A stretch of DNA of 64,000 nt, taken from positions 18,050,095 through 18,114,094 of the forward strand of contig JAOWCC010000936.1 in the NCBI GenBank assembly GCA_030867875.1, given 5' to 3'. The notes under the pieces were generated by a model. It was not told the origin of the DNA. It searched no databases and was given only the letters and a program-made list of their open reading frames with translations. This DNA comes from Actinernus sp. WN-2022. Lineage: Eukaryota; Cnidaria; Anthozoa; Actiniaria; Actinernidae. The position numbers were made by a program, and so were the translations under genes. Shown here piece by piece: positions 32,741 through 42,840 of this stretch. Numbering within the stretch: position 1 is the first letter of the stretch; every line of letters starts with the position of its first letter.

Positions 32741-34280
32741 TCAATTTTAGTATTTTTTTATGGAGTTTTTGCCATTTTTGAAAAAATGCGGAAATTGCGG
32801 AAGTTCGGCGCCATGGCAGATTTCGCAATATTCGGTGATGATGTAATTATGACGTTACTAGCTCCAAAAGCCTACTAAATGTAGATTGCCTAATTGGCTT
32901 TCCAAATGGCCTTTAATAACGAAAATCTGAAGGAGGTTCCATATCACACACCCCCCCCCCCCCCCCCCCCCCCCCCCCCTGTACGGTGGTGGGGGTATCA
33001 ATTAGCATGTACATTGAGGGTTACGTGGTACCGGTTAAGTAATCACAGAAATAATTTTATATCCGATAAGGTTTTTATTATAGGTTGTTGTTTTCACAAA
33101 GGGGAATACACAGGATAGTTAAAAGTAGTTCTTTATTGCTTGAGTTGTTCTGCATTTCATTCCAGCTAACGGTAACAATAATCACATGTATGAAGGCAAG
33201 GTTCTCTGGTCTTGTCATTAGAATGGTTTTTACTTGACTATCGTAAAACCAAACGCAAGGTAATCGTTAATTACTTTGGACAGTCATGTGAAAACCGCTC
33301 TAAAGTCACCAACAGCCAATGAAATACAGTGCTAAATATACAGTAGTACAAGACTAATCAACTGTAATATGCTTGAGAGACTGCTCTATAAAGTGCAACA
33401 CGGACATCAACTATTCTCATACTACGCGTTTTGTAGAGTCATGGTGCCCTGACAATGTCAGCCACTCTGGCGATGCTCACTTCCTTGCTCTCTTGACTGT
33501 GCGAAATCCAAGACTTTCAGCCAGGGCCCTCTTTCTTTTCAGTGCAACTCTGTTCAAAAATAAAATCACAGGATTCGTTGCCATTATAATACACTCCAAG
33601 AATGTTTTGTTCTACACAAGTATAAAGTTGATTCATACCAGTGTCCAACACTTAGGATGTGTCAACCACAGCTTAGACAAACTCTCTCAAGGAATTCCTA
33701 AAGTTTTATACGGGAATGCTCCGCCCAGAGGTTCAAACCCTTACCCTTTCACATACTGATGTTTTTACCTCTTTCACCGCCGCACCGGTTTTGCCGGTAT
33801 TGTACAGGAAAATACAATATCGCGCTTCGGAGAGTGTGAATTAGGCCACCTATAAAAATCACGATCAATATACCGGAGGAATAGTCTTGTACACCCTTTG
33901 GCATGCTGAACCATAACTAAACTAGTATACTCTTTCACACACTGGAAGCTAATAATGGGCCGAGCATCCCCGTACGGTACATTATAGAGGTCTAGATTAA
34001 TTAAGGGCATTCAAAGCTATGATGACCAAGCTACTCGGAGTAGAGGAATATCGATAGGCAGATTCGAAGAGTGCAATACTAGTACCTCAATGTATACTAG
34101 ATTCTAAAATTCGTGACCCGTGATTTGTTATTTTTATTCGTCGTGAATTTACGACCCTGTGAAAATTATATTTATGACAAAAACCAGTATAAAAACACGA
34201 CATCACGCTTATGATCTTCTTTGTCTGGGCTTGTTGAATTATTAATGAACTTGAGAAAATAACTTTCAAATCATGTTTAC
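32741..34280. other. Unassigned stretch with a poly(C) tract
   Basis: Contains the 29-C run at 32951-32979. The plus-strand frame at 33373-33759 ends with GNAPPRGSNPYPFTY, a phrase I associate with repeat-derived gene models in corals, so I treat it as repeat sequence. Downstream exons of the minus-strand NTPase gene could lie here but none was recognised. Confidence 0.4.
32951..32979 (+). repeat. 29-nt poly(C) tract
   Basis: Uninterrupted cytosines; similar long C or G runs occur at 57920-57938, 58424-58438 and 61400-61418. Confidence 0.95.
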
Positions 34281-34334
34281 CTTTCGGCGCTGCTCTTGCC
34301 CCTTGTCTTTGAGCATGTTGAGGTTGCAACGTTT
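34281..34334 (-). CDS. Probable short exon, Gln/Ala/Arg-rich (minus-strand gene)
   Basis: This 54-bp exon lies between a good acceptor (TTTATTTACAG) and donor (AAAG/GTAAAC). With the phase left by the exon at 34985-35085 it reads ETLQPQHAQRQGARAAPK. Phase agreement between the two exons and both splice signals support it. There is no domain. It may be a C-terminal exon of the P-loop NTPase gene, because it lies downstream on the same strand, or it may belong to a separate gene. Confidence 0.42.
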
Positions 34335-34924
34335 CTGTAAATAAATAAAAATAAGGATGTTACCTAATTGATTTTAGCCCAATTAATATGACGTAAATCC
34401 TCACTTTTAGAGTAATTTTATTGACGCGGTAGCCGCATCACCTCGTAGGCTGGTATCAATGAGGACCGACGGTGCACTATTTTACCCCCTTTCTCGGTCA
34501 GAGCTCCCTATTAAGGGAATTCATAGCTATAAACAAGCTATCAAAGCAGGAAAAGTCGATACGGATGTGCTGATCCGGAAATCGAATTCGAGACCGCGTG
34601 CACAGGGGTGCACAAACCAGAGGCGCACCTAATGGAGAGGGAGCTTATCTATAGCAACAACGCCAGTAGGCTATTAGTTTACCAGTCATGGAATTGTACT
34701 TATCAATAGGTTCTACTGAAAGAAACGATTGAAATTTCGAGGCCTTCTATGCCCGAAAGTACAAGAGGCGAAATACAATATAAAAAACCCTGCCCAGACC
34801 ACTGATGTGAATACCCAGGAGGTACAAAATATAAAGTACGCAACTGCACTGACCGCAGTTTAATATTGTTATATTTGTTTTTGTGCTATTCAAATTGAAT
34901 GCCTTGGGCGTGTTCTTAGTTAGT

Positions 34925-34955
34925 GTCTATAATCAATCAATCAATCAATCAAACA
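34925..34955 (+). repeat. (CAAT)n microsatellite, possible retroelement tail
   Basis: About six tetramer copies, AATCAATCAATCAATCAATC and beyond. The preceding sequence could be the 3' end of a plus-strand non-LTR element, but no coding part is visible. Confidence 0.7.
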
Positions 34956-34984
34956 ATCGTTAAACTGAGACAGTAGTTATTTAC

Positions 34985-35085
34985 CTCTGACCAGGTTTGC
35001 GACCTCTTCCGGTAAAGCTTCCAGGAACATCACCACGCAACGTTGAACTTCCCTTGCACCTGTCGTGGTTGTATTTTCCCCATGC
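34985..35085 (-). CDS. Probable exon, unknown domain (minus-strand gene)
   Basis: This 101-bp segment has an acceptor (CTTACTAAGGCAG) and a donor (CAGAG/GTAAAT). One frame is open and reads HGENTTTTGAREVQRCVVMF followed by LEALPEEVANLVR. The second half looks like an amphipathic helix. It ends in phase 1, matching the exon at 34281-34334 exactly. The incoming phase does not match the exon at 40205-40415 directly, so at least one exon is missing between them if they belong to one gene. The 4.2-kb LINE at 35178-39450 sits in that interval. Confidence 0.42.
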
Positions 35086-35393
35086 CTGCCTTAGTAAGAT
35101 AGCTCCCGAGCTGTTGCTGTGATACTGTTGTCGTCGAATCCGAGAAAAACGCAGGCTTCAGCACCAGACAGTTACGCCTCAAGTCTCAAGTCTCAAGTTT
35201 ATTTCACACTATTACACAGATACACAATTACTAACATTACATTAAAAAGAGAAGAGGAAAAAAGGAAGAATGTGTTGATTATATGTTCGTGCGCAGTGAT
35301 CAAAGGAGCAAAAGCTTTCGAGTTGATCGCTGCCTACGTTTGTTTAGGAGTACATAATATTAGACTAAGCTGAAATAGTTGGTCAGTTGCTTG

Positions 35394-38300
35394 TTAAATT
35401 TGATTTTCTAAAAGGATAGTTTTATAACGTTTTTTGAATACATTAATAGAGCTAGAACGTTTAATATTCAATTCAATTGTTTCCCAAATTTTTGATGATA
35501 TAAATTTGAATGTATAAATTCCATAATTAGTTCTCGCTTTTGGTCTAACAAAATTTAAATTAGCAGCAAATCTGGTATTGTATGTATGGCGTTTTGCAGC
35601 TGGTGTGAGGACTTCAGAAAAGACCGATGGTATATTCGTTTTCTTATTTATAATTTTGTAACTAAGTGTTGCAATTCTTAGTTTGAAGATATTATCAAGT
35701 TTTATAATTCCAAGAATATTAAAGTATGGTGTAGCACTTTCTCTGCTGTGTGCAAAAAAATATGTTTCTAATGCACTTATTTTGTTTAGTCCGGAGTTTT
35801 ATCAGTTTCGATGTATAGGTGTTACCCCAGCTCATGAGACCATAATTTAAATATGGATATACTAGTGTATAATATAGTTGCTTCAACATGTTTAAATCAA
35901 GATAATACCCGAGTTTATTGATTATTCCAATATTTTTTGCCATTTTACTATTTATATGTTTTATTTGTTGCTCCCAGTTAATATGTTCATCTAAGTATAT
36001 TCCTAAGTATTTTATATAGCTTTTTTGTTCAATATTAGCAATATTAATTTTAGAGGTTTTTTTATTTGGTGAGCTTATTATCATGTAATGTGTTTTTTGA
36101 AGATTAACTGATAGTTTGTTAATAGCACAGTAATGGAGGATTAGTTTAAATTCTTCATTCATTATCGTTTCTAGATCTGTTATGTTATTACACGAATAGA
36201 AAACATTTGTATCATCTGCAAATATTCGAAAGGAAAGTTTCTTAGAGCAATTAGGCATATCATTTATATAAAGCAGAAAAAGTAACGGCCCCAATGTTGA
36301 GCCTTGTGGTACTCCGCACGTCATTTCAAGCATACTAGATTCAGTATGTCCTAATTTTACGTATTGTTTTCGATTATTTAAGTAATTAGTAAACCATGAC
36401 AATGGATTTCCTCTAATTCCATATTTACTTAATTTGGATATTAGGATCTGGTGATTAACTGTATCGAAAGCTTTGGAAAAGTCGAGAAATAATCCACATG
36501 TTAATTGTTTATTATCTATAGCCGTTTTTAAATTATCTGTTATATCAAGGATTGCCTGTTCAGTGGAATGCCCTTTTCTAAATCCAAATTGATGATCAAA
36601 TAGGATATTGTTTTTATCCAAAAATGATATGAGTTGATCATACACAAGTCGTTCTAAGATTTTGCTAAAAGGTGACAATGTTGCTATAGGTCTGTAGTTA
36701 TAGGCATCAGTAGCTATACCACTTTTATAAATTGGAGTGACTCTAGATATTTAAAAAATATCTGGTACAACACCTGTTTTGATTGATTCATTGTAGATAT
36801 AAGTAAAGGGCAGTGAAAGAGCTTCACTTGCTATTTTTATTAATTTATTGGGAACATCTATTGAAGCCTTATTTTCCTTTAAGTTTGAAAATAGTTCACA
36901 AATCTTTGATGAGTAAACTGGAGACATCACAAAGCTAGACACTGGAGAATTGTGAATATAGTTCGTTGGATTTTCATTGGAATCCTCAATTAAACTAGCC
37001 AAACTTGGGCCAACATTAACGAAATGATGATTGAATTGGTTCGCTATATCTAATGTGTCAGTGTATGTCTTGTTATTTCTTACAAGTCTTGTTGGGTATA
37101 ACTGGCCTTTTGTTTTTCGTTTAATTAGTGTTCCAATCAATTTCCAAGTAGCTTTTAAATTGTCTTTACACCTTTCGAAGTTGATACTATAATACTGTCT
37201 TTTACTCTGTGTTCTTATTTGATTAAGTTTGTTAGCGTACTTCTTATATTTATTTACTTTTTCCATATCATTAGAATGAAAGTGGGTGTGATACATTTTC
37301 TGTTTAATTTTTATTGACTTTAAAATTCCATTTGTTATCCATGGCTTTGTTAATTGTTTTATTTTACTTTGCGGTGTTACTTTGTATGGAGCATGTTTAT
37401 TTACAATCACTTTTATCATATTTATTGTATTAACTGTTGTTTCATTAAGGTCTTTGCTGTTAATAATAATATCATTCCAATTTATCACATTGATATCACT
37501 AAGATAAGCTTCTTTATCAAATTTGCTATAGTCTCTATGGAACCGTTTTTCTTTACCTCGTTTTATTGAAATATTGATTATACAAAAAATTGGAAGATGA
37601 TCTGATATATCGAAGAGTGCAATTCCAGATAAGATATGCTCGATTGAAGTATTTGTGTATATATGATCAATCAATGTTTTAGAGTGATCTGTTAATCTTG
37701 TTGGTTTTGTTATGATGGGTAAAAAATTATTTGCATAAAGCATATCTAAATACTTTTCTGTTGGTAAATGAGTGGTAAATTTAAAGAAGTCAATGTTTAT
37801 GTCACCTAAAATATATACTTGGTATTTACATTGATTTAGATGTTTAAGCAACTCTTCTAATTGATCAGTAAACCGCTCTATATTTGCTTGAGGGTGCCTA
37901 TAAATACAACCGATTATTAAATTCTTTTTACCATGACCGGGGTCTATTTCGACCCAGCAAGATTCAACAAGGTCAATATCAATTTTTATATCGGGCCTAA
38001 ATATAGTTGTTAAGTCATTAGCTACATATATTCCAGCTCCACCAGCCGCTGTTGGTGAGTCCGTATGAAAAAAAATATAACCCAATATGTCAATATTAGA
38101 AACTGATTTGTTGTTCAATCTGGTTTCAGTAACAGCCACGATATCAGGTTTCTCCGAAAGAGTATATAACATATCATTTAATAGCACTAAATTTTTTGAT
38201 AGGCTTCTTATATTACTGTGAAAGAATGATAGAGCGTTCGTGCCAGCTCTTTCTAAAGCACTGTTTATTTTAGAGACTGTATAGTAATTAGATACTGGAG

Positions 38301-38472
38301 TATGTAGCATAATGTCAGAATCGCTTTCATCAAATTTATCTGGGTTCGACATTATTTCATTAAGATCGGTATCAAAATCTAATTCGCGAGACCAGGTACC
38401 GAGTACGGCACTGAGTTCTTTATCGGTTAAACTATAAAACGGTAAATAATCTAAATTACACTTACTTGTCAT
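35394..38472 (-). pseudogene. LINE ORF2: endonuclease and reverse transcriptase, one stop and one frameshift
   Basis: The apurinic-type endonuclease comes first, with ALSFFHSNIRSLSKN, VTETRLN, YILGDINIDFF, TLIDHIYTNT and SDHLPIF. The RT follows, with FGFRKGHSTEQAILDITDNL, LFLDFSKAFDTVNHQILISK, CGVPQGSTLGPLLFLLYIND and FRIFADDTNVFYS. All catalytic motifs are present. A TAA at about 36751-36753 (after GVVPDIF) interrupts the frame; both sides are in the same phase. A run of seven T on the coding strand (about 35755-35761) adds one base and shifts the frame. Beyond it the C-terminus (TPYFNILGIIKLDNIF to KTILLENQI) continues in the new frame to the stop at 35394. Restoring these was not attempted. 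About 1,025 codons overall, normal for CR1-type ORF2. Confidence 0.9.
37354..37569 (+). other. No plus-strand gene (opposite-strand shadow)
   Basis: A 71-codon plus-strand frame lies entirely inside the endonuclease coding region and has low-complexity Phe/Ile/Tyr composition. It is listed only to state that it is not a gene. Confidence 0.8.
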
Positions 38473-38549
38473 TGATGTACAGGTTGTGTGTTAATCATTA
38501 CTAAGGTAACATAACAATTCAACATTTGCATTGCAAAGTTCTATCTCTT

Positions 38550-39365
38550 CTAGCCCAATGATTCTTCAAACTCATTAAATTCCTCAACTCTAGTAAATCC
38601 ATAGATTCTTGAAGTATCAGATTCTCGAAGAAGTATCTTTCCATTCATTGTCCACAAATACTTATAGTGCTGATCTCTCCTGAATGCATTAATCCGACCG
38701 AATAATCTCTTGCGATATGCAGTAAGCGATTCGTTGACATGCATTTTCTCTGTAGTCAGAATACTCTTTCCAAATTCCTCGGCAATTAGTGGGAGGTCTT
38801 TTGTTGTTTTACTGGCCAATTTGCTCTTTCGCTTATAAAATTCGTCCTTCATGTCTCTGTGGACGAATTTGACTATTATTCGGTTTTTGATGTTCTTTGT
38901 AGGCGGCAATCTATGAGCTATGGATATGTGGTGCTCTGTTAATTCAATTCCCATTAATTCACCGAGCTCCACGGCCAATCTCTTCGGGTTGTCTTCTGGA
39001 GGTATCGGTATGCCAGTAATTTCGATGTAATCCCTCCTCATATACTGCTGCATGTCGTCTATAAGAGCATCGTGCTCCTTCGCTACGTTTCCCATATCAA
39101 TGATCTTCTTTTCTTGCTGTTTGGCGCTTTTTTCCACTTCTGTGATCTGTTTTTTCGTAGTTTGAAGTATCTCCAAGACACTATCATATTTCGCTGAAAG
39201 GAACTTTTGCGATTTCTCGATTCCTTCACATTTGTCTTTCATTGCCTTGATATCTTCTAAAACCGGCGCTGTTTCTGCTTTAATCTTCTTCTGAATATCA
39301 GGGAGTAGTTCTTCTCTCCATAGTTTCGTAAACGAATCCAATGTTAGGTTTGTAGCCATGACCAA
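38550..39365 (-). CDS. LINE ORF1 protein (coiled coil plus RNA-binding type domain)
   Basis: An intact 271-codon ORF. Residues about 15-105 form a Lys/Glu-rich coiled coil (KIKAETAPVLEDIKAMKDKC, QITEVEKSAKQQEKKIIDMG). There follows a YMRRDYIEITGIPIPPEDNP motif, which is the start of the RRM-like domain in L1/CR1-type ORF1 proteins (RRxNIxIxGIP in L1). Next come HHISIAHRLPP and RIIVKFVHRDMKDEFYKRK. Such proteins trimerise on their own RNA and act as nucleic-acid chaperones in the ribonucleoprotein. It precedes ORF2 by 77 bp on the same strand. This is the only uninterrupted retroelement gene in the window. Confidence 0.88.
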   Translation of the reverse strand: MVMATNLTLDSFTKLWREELLPDIQKKIKAETAPVLEDIKAMKDKCEGIEKSQKFLSAKYDSVLEILQTTKKQITEVEKSAKQQEKKIIDMGNVAKEHDALIDDMQQYMRRDYIEITGIPIPPEDNPKRLAVELGELMGIELTEHHISIAHRLPPTKNIKNRIIVKFVHRDMKDEFYKRKSKLASKTTKDLPLIAEEFGKSILTTEKMHVNESLTAYRKRLFGRINAFRRDQHYKYLWTMNGKILLRESDTSRIYGFTRVEEFNEFEESLG

Positions 39366-39450
39366 GTCAATTTCAGTTTAGCCTAAAAAAACATGACCGA
39401 CCGCCATGACTGCTTGCATAACTCCAGCCCTCTGTGACTGCCTACGTTCA

Positions 39451-40204
39451 TTACCTTGGTTATCTATAAATATAGAAAAGAGGTATACGATTCAATATTG
39501 GTGGATGGATGGATGGATTTCGGTCCAGTACAGAGGCCTTTGTTCGTTGACATGATGAGGCGATAAAGCGGTAACGCCCTCAGCAAGATGGGCTAATAAG
39601 GCGTTTCCGCAATATGTCTATATCTGGAATATTTACACCAAAGAAAATGCATTTACAAAGAGCCCAAGAACGCAAACTTTTGACCCCAAAAGGACATCAA
39701 GGTACTGGAGAGGGTTCGTTTATCAATCTCAATGTGCGAATTTTTATTTTAACTTTTACCGCCATCTTGAGCTGCCATTTTCCCGCGATGCAGTTTGTGA
39801 TAACTATGCAGGATTTTCACTCATAAAGTAACTAAAACTAAATAATCCCTTAATTAAAACAACTTTATGAGTAGAAAAAATAGCCTGCGTAGTACGTTTT
39901 AGCGCTGTGTGCTTTTGACTCATTTGTAAAAGTGAACAGTGTAGAACCTGGCGCCCAAGGACAACGTATGTGGGCATTACTGTTTTTTGCGTACACCTGT
40001 TTTCTTATAGATGCACAGATGACGTCACAGCGTGTCAAGCACGAGATGAAGTCCAGTTCGTGACGGTTTGTTCTTGACACGCCATGTCGTCCTCTGTGCA
40101 TATATAAGAGAACAGACAATTGACAATTAAGGCAATGGGAGTGCGCGTTTCGGACAACTCAAACTTGTTATGCCGACTCTCTTTTAAGATGTTTTGCATA
40201 ATAC
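39451..40204. other. Unassigned intron-like stretch
   Basis: No gene recognised. It has a GGATGGATGGAT microsatellite near 39504. It lies between the exon at 40205-40415 and the LINE. Confidence 0.4.
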
Positions 40205-40415
40205 CTCATCTTGGGTGGAAGCGTTCAATACGTCTGCCACCCTGTTTCCCACCTCCTGGAAAACACTTGTGCCATCCTCCTTCTCCTCGCTACATCCTGA
40301 ATACAACGATGGCACTTCCGCAGCATTTACAGATTGGTGTGCCTCCGCGAAGGGAACAATGACGTCCTCAAAATACCGTGTTATCTCTGACTCGTCATCA
40401 CTCTTTGTAACTACC
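40205..40415 (-). CDS. Probable exon of the minus-strand NTPase gene (acidic)
   Basis: The minus strand is open and reads DDESEITRYFEDVIVPFAEA, then HQSVNAAEVPSLYSGCSEEK and EDGTSVFQEVGNRVADVLNA. It ends STQDE at a donor GAG/GTATTA. The upstream border follows AGATCTACAG. Composition and absence of stops are convincing for coding sequence. The incoming phase does not match the exon at 41881-42160 if the acceptor is as drawn, so either a small exon is missing or the acceptor lies a few bases further in. No domain recognised. Confidence 0.5.
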
Positions 40416-41034
40416 CTGTAGATCTAGATATAATACACCCCATTATTATAACAATATAGTTGATGTTCGCGGGCGTAATTATGTTTTTGGCTCGAGACAG
40501 ATTTTCGACTCATTTTGGCCAGGAAATTTACTCACAAATAAGGAGGCATAATAATAAAATATTCCCGATTGGCTATAAGTAGCCGGTCCAAAACGTATTT
40601 TAGACTCCTACAGTTGAATCATTTTAGACAGGAAATTAAAATACCCACAATTCCAGATGAAATAAGGAAATCCAATAGGTTAGCGAATAGGTAAGGAGCA
40701 AAACAGTATCGCACTTTTTATTTAAAAAAAATACAGTCAACTTATATGTACGCATTTGGGGCACATTTACATATTACTTATAACTTAACTTTTGCCTAAA
40801 TCACCATAACGTTTTGTTAAAACAAGATTCGAGAAAAGCGAGACATCGTTTTAGCACACCTGCCTGTAGTTTACAACGATATATATATTTTTGGAAATCA
40901 ACTGCATATTTTGGGACTTCGAAAGTCTAAGTTCGCCGCTTCGTTGTTGTAATGGAGCACACATTCTTATAAATAAAGAATAGCTAAATATTTTTATTTT
41001 TTGTCAAACAGCCCTCGGGTGTATTGCCTGTGTC
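40416..41034. other. Intron-like stretch
   Basis: AT-rich, no recognised feature. Confidence 0.4.
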
Positions 41035-41283
41035 ATGAGCCCATTACCAGGAGCGTCCATATATACTATACCCGTGAGTCAACGTATGACCGGTTTGAGC
41101 TATTTTTAGAACATGTTTCCCGGGTAACTGCGGTTAATCCTCGTCCTGACAATGGTTTGATTGGATTCCCAAAGTGTAGGCACGTGAACTCCCGTGAGGT
41201 CTGTTTTAAATATAGCTCAATCCGGTCATACGCTGACTCACAGACCTAGTATGGGAGATGGACGCTCCTGCTAATGGGCTCCT
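41035..41283. mobile_element. 249-bp MITE, same family as 19102-19486, 9-bp target duplication
   Basis: The termini ATGAGCCCATTACCAGGAGC and its near-perfect inverted copy (one mismatch at the second base and one inside) are shared with the MITE at 19102. GCCTGTGTC flanks both sides (41026-41034 and 41284-41292). The inner arms continue with TGACCGG..GAGCTAT and its inverted copy, different from the first MITE. The family is thus defined by its outer 25 or so bp. Probable Mutator-type MITE. Confidence 0.9.
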
Positions 41284-41550
41284 GCCTGTGTCAAATATGA
41301 CCAAGCAATTTTATACTGATAATATCGTCTATACCGTTTGGTTTTACTCAAATGAATTGTTTTCATTGCATATGTTGTAAACCACTGTTCTTTCCATTTT
41401 GATCAAGTTCGGTATCCATAGTAACGATATGTTGACCTTTGACCTAATTTTAAAGAAATCAACTTTCAAGGCTTCGGGAGGAAAGGAAAGCAAGTAAAGA
41501 TCGGAAAACAAAGTGATGGAACCAAGAGAGCTTACTTTGTAGTTTAACGG

Positions 41551-41663
41551 TCCAACTGTAAATCGTGTCCACTATTATTAGTTCATCAGTTATTAATGAG
41601 TATCAAGTTTCACAATTGCCTTAATCAAGGTTCCAATTAATGTTTCCCTCATTTACAGTTGGA
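41551..41663. repeat. Short inverted repeat TCCAACTGTAAAT
   Basis: A 13-bp perfect inverted pair lies at 41551-41563 and 41651-41663. It may be a tiny MITE remnant; no target duplication is seen. Confidence 0.55.
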
Positions 41664-41880
41664 TCAAGAATGCCCAACCTAGCTAATAAAGATTAGCATT
41701 AACTGTCCTTTGTTTTTAATGCGTTCGGCCAAAGAGGTTCGGTGAGACGAAAGAGCGACGTTTGCCGCTGGACTTCGAGGCTCGGTCTGTGGTTTATTTG
41801 CGGTAATTCGTTATGTTCTGTGAGTAAATGCATGGGAAAATTTAGAAAATGCATAATTATTATCACCCGAGTTTACACAC

Positions 41881-42160
41881 CTCTTTGGTGAACCACACCA
41901 GTATCGAATATGGTAGAACGCAGTCTGGGAGTACTTTCCCTTCGAACAGCGTATTCACCCACGGCAGGACGGTGTCCACAATGGTGACCCATCCACTGAG
42001 GCATAATTTTCCTCCCGTAGCTACAATCTCTCCAACAGCACCAGACAGATCTGATGATCTAATGCTCTTCTTTACTTTAACGTGTACTCGCACAGATTCA
42101 GAACTTGTGCCGGATATGGACCCTCCCAGAAATGGAATGTACACCAGTCGTCTGAGCTCT
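41881..42160 (-). CDS. P-loop NTPase gene, exon G (after the ATPase core)
   Basis: 280 bp with acceptor CTATATTTGCAG and donor AAAGAG/GTGTGT. It takes the AG left by exon F to form Arg, giving R-ELRRLVYIPFLGG. It then continues with VHVKVKKSIRSSDLSGAVGE and LCLSGWVTIVDTVLPWVNTL to LPYSILVWFTKE. The start fits the strand and basic residues that follow sensor 1 in AAA+-like folds; the rest appears helical. Phase is perfect with exon F and ends in phase 0. The next exon is uncertain (40205-40415 is a candidate). Confidence 0.62.
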
Positions 42161-42379
42161 CTGCAAATATAGTAAAACACATTGTGTACAAGTCAATGAC
42201 TACGTTGCCCGAATTGAAAAAAAGATGGCATGTTACATCACTCACGAATTATGCCTACTTCGGGCCTAATAGAATATTTGCAATATCCGATGGTGTAACT
42301 AACTCCCTCTCGCAGTAAACTACAACAAGAACAGAGTGATCCAACATGAGAATGTACGATAAACATAATGCTCCTATAC

Positions 42380-42611
42380 CTTTTGGTTCCGATGACGACC
42401 TCGTTCGCAGTAATCATCAGTCCACAACGCACGGACTCTACACCACGGGCGATGGTTCCCGTTTTGGCTCGGTTAAAGAAATCGACAATAAGCTCTTTGA
42501 GGGCAGTGGAATTTGGAGGATCATCTATAAAGATGCCCATTGTCGTTCCACTTGATCGTTGTAAGATTTTCTCTTTGGAGAAGGTCTTTATCAAACCGCT
42601 CTTCAATAGAC
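42380..42611 (-). CDS. P-loop NTPase gene, exon F (Walker B-like and sensor segment)
   Basis: 232 bp with acceptor CATTCTGTTTTAG and donor AAAAG/GTATAG. It reads LLKSGLIKTFSKEKILQRSS, then GTTMGIFIDDPPNSTALKEL and IVDFFNRAKTGT. It ends with CGLMITANEVVIGTKR. FIDDP is a Walker B-like strand with its acidic pair, and ITAN places an Asn where sensor 1 of AAA+/SF3-type ATPases lies. It completes the split Gly codon of exon E, although exon E is almost 9 kb upstream. The pattern S-S..P/G..IDDP..L..LI..F is one I associate with multi-copy uncharacterised anthozoan proteins and more loosely with prokaryotic DUF927 primase-helicase-linked ATPases (from memory). Confidence 0.68.
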
Positions 42612-42699
42612 CTAAAACAGAATGAAAAAGTTTACAATATTTTGAAAAATATCATATTAGAAGGATGTTAATTACAAAAGCGAGATGGTTCCTCTCAGG

Positions 42700-42840
42700 C
42701 CCTGTACACACGTATTCGATGTCGGTTGAAAACGGAAACAACAATTTACGGTTCGGCCTTCCGTCCACACGTATACGATGAAGATCTCGAAAACGAAACT
42801 TTTCGAAAACGGAAACTTCTCGTGTGGAAGAGAAACATAG
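42700..42840. repeat. Repeat with duplicated ACACGTAT(T/A)CGATG modules
   Basis: ACACGTATTCGATG (42708) and ACACGTATACGATG (42769) each lead into GAAAACGGAAAC or GAAAACGAAAC text. This looks like a fragment of a palindromic dispersed element. The family is unknown. Confidence 0.5.

Larger units (their letters stand above)
35178..39450 (-). mobile_element. Near-complete two-ORF LINE (CR1/L2-like)
   Basis: About 4.2 kb: a short 5' leader (39366-39450, end uncertain), ORF1 (38550-39365), ORF2 (35394-38472) and a 3' UTR. The UTR ends in GAAATAAACTTGAG plus two more ACTTGAG units (35178-35197), a template-slippage tail typical of CR1-like elements. Only two lesions in ORF2 separate it from an intact copy, so it is the youngest retroelement in the window. 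It lies in an apparent intron of the minus-strand gene. I could not find a target duplication. Confidence 0.88.

Noticed and set aside
26477..32828. Many minus-strand open frames of 200-751 codons (Leu-Leu-His-Cys-Tyr and Ala-Thr-Leu repeats)
   Set aside because: They are the translation of the 8/9-bp minisatellite, whose minus strand contains no stop codons. All three frames are open at once and the protein has no other content.
33373..33759. 128-codon plus-strand frame ending GNAPPRGSNPYPFTY
   Set aside because: I associate the ending with repeat-derived gene models in corals; the rest shows no domain, so it is treated as repeat sequence.
42238..42606. Overlapping plus-strand frames at 42082-42625
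   Set aside because: The minus-strand reading has Walker B-like and sensor motifs and phase-consistent splice sites; the plus-strand frames have none.
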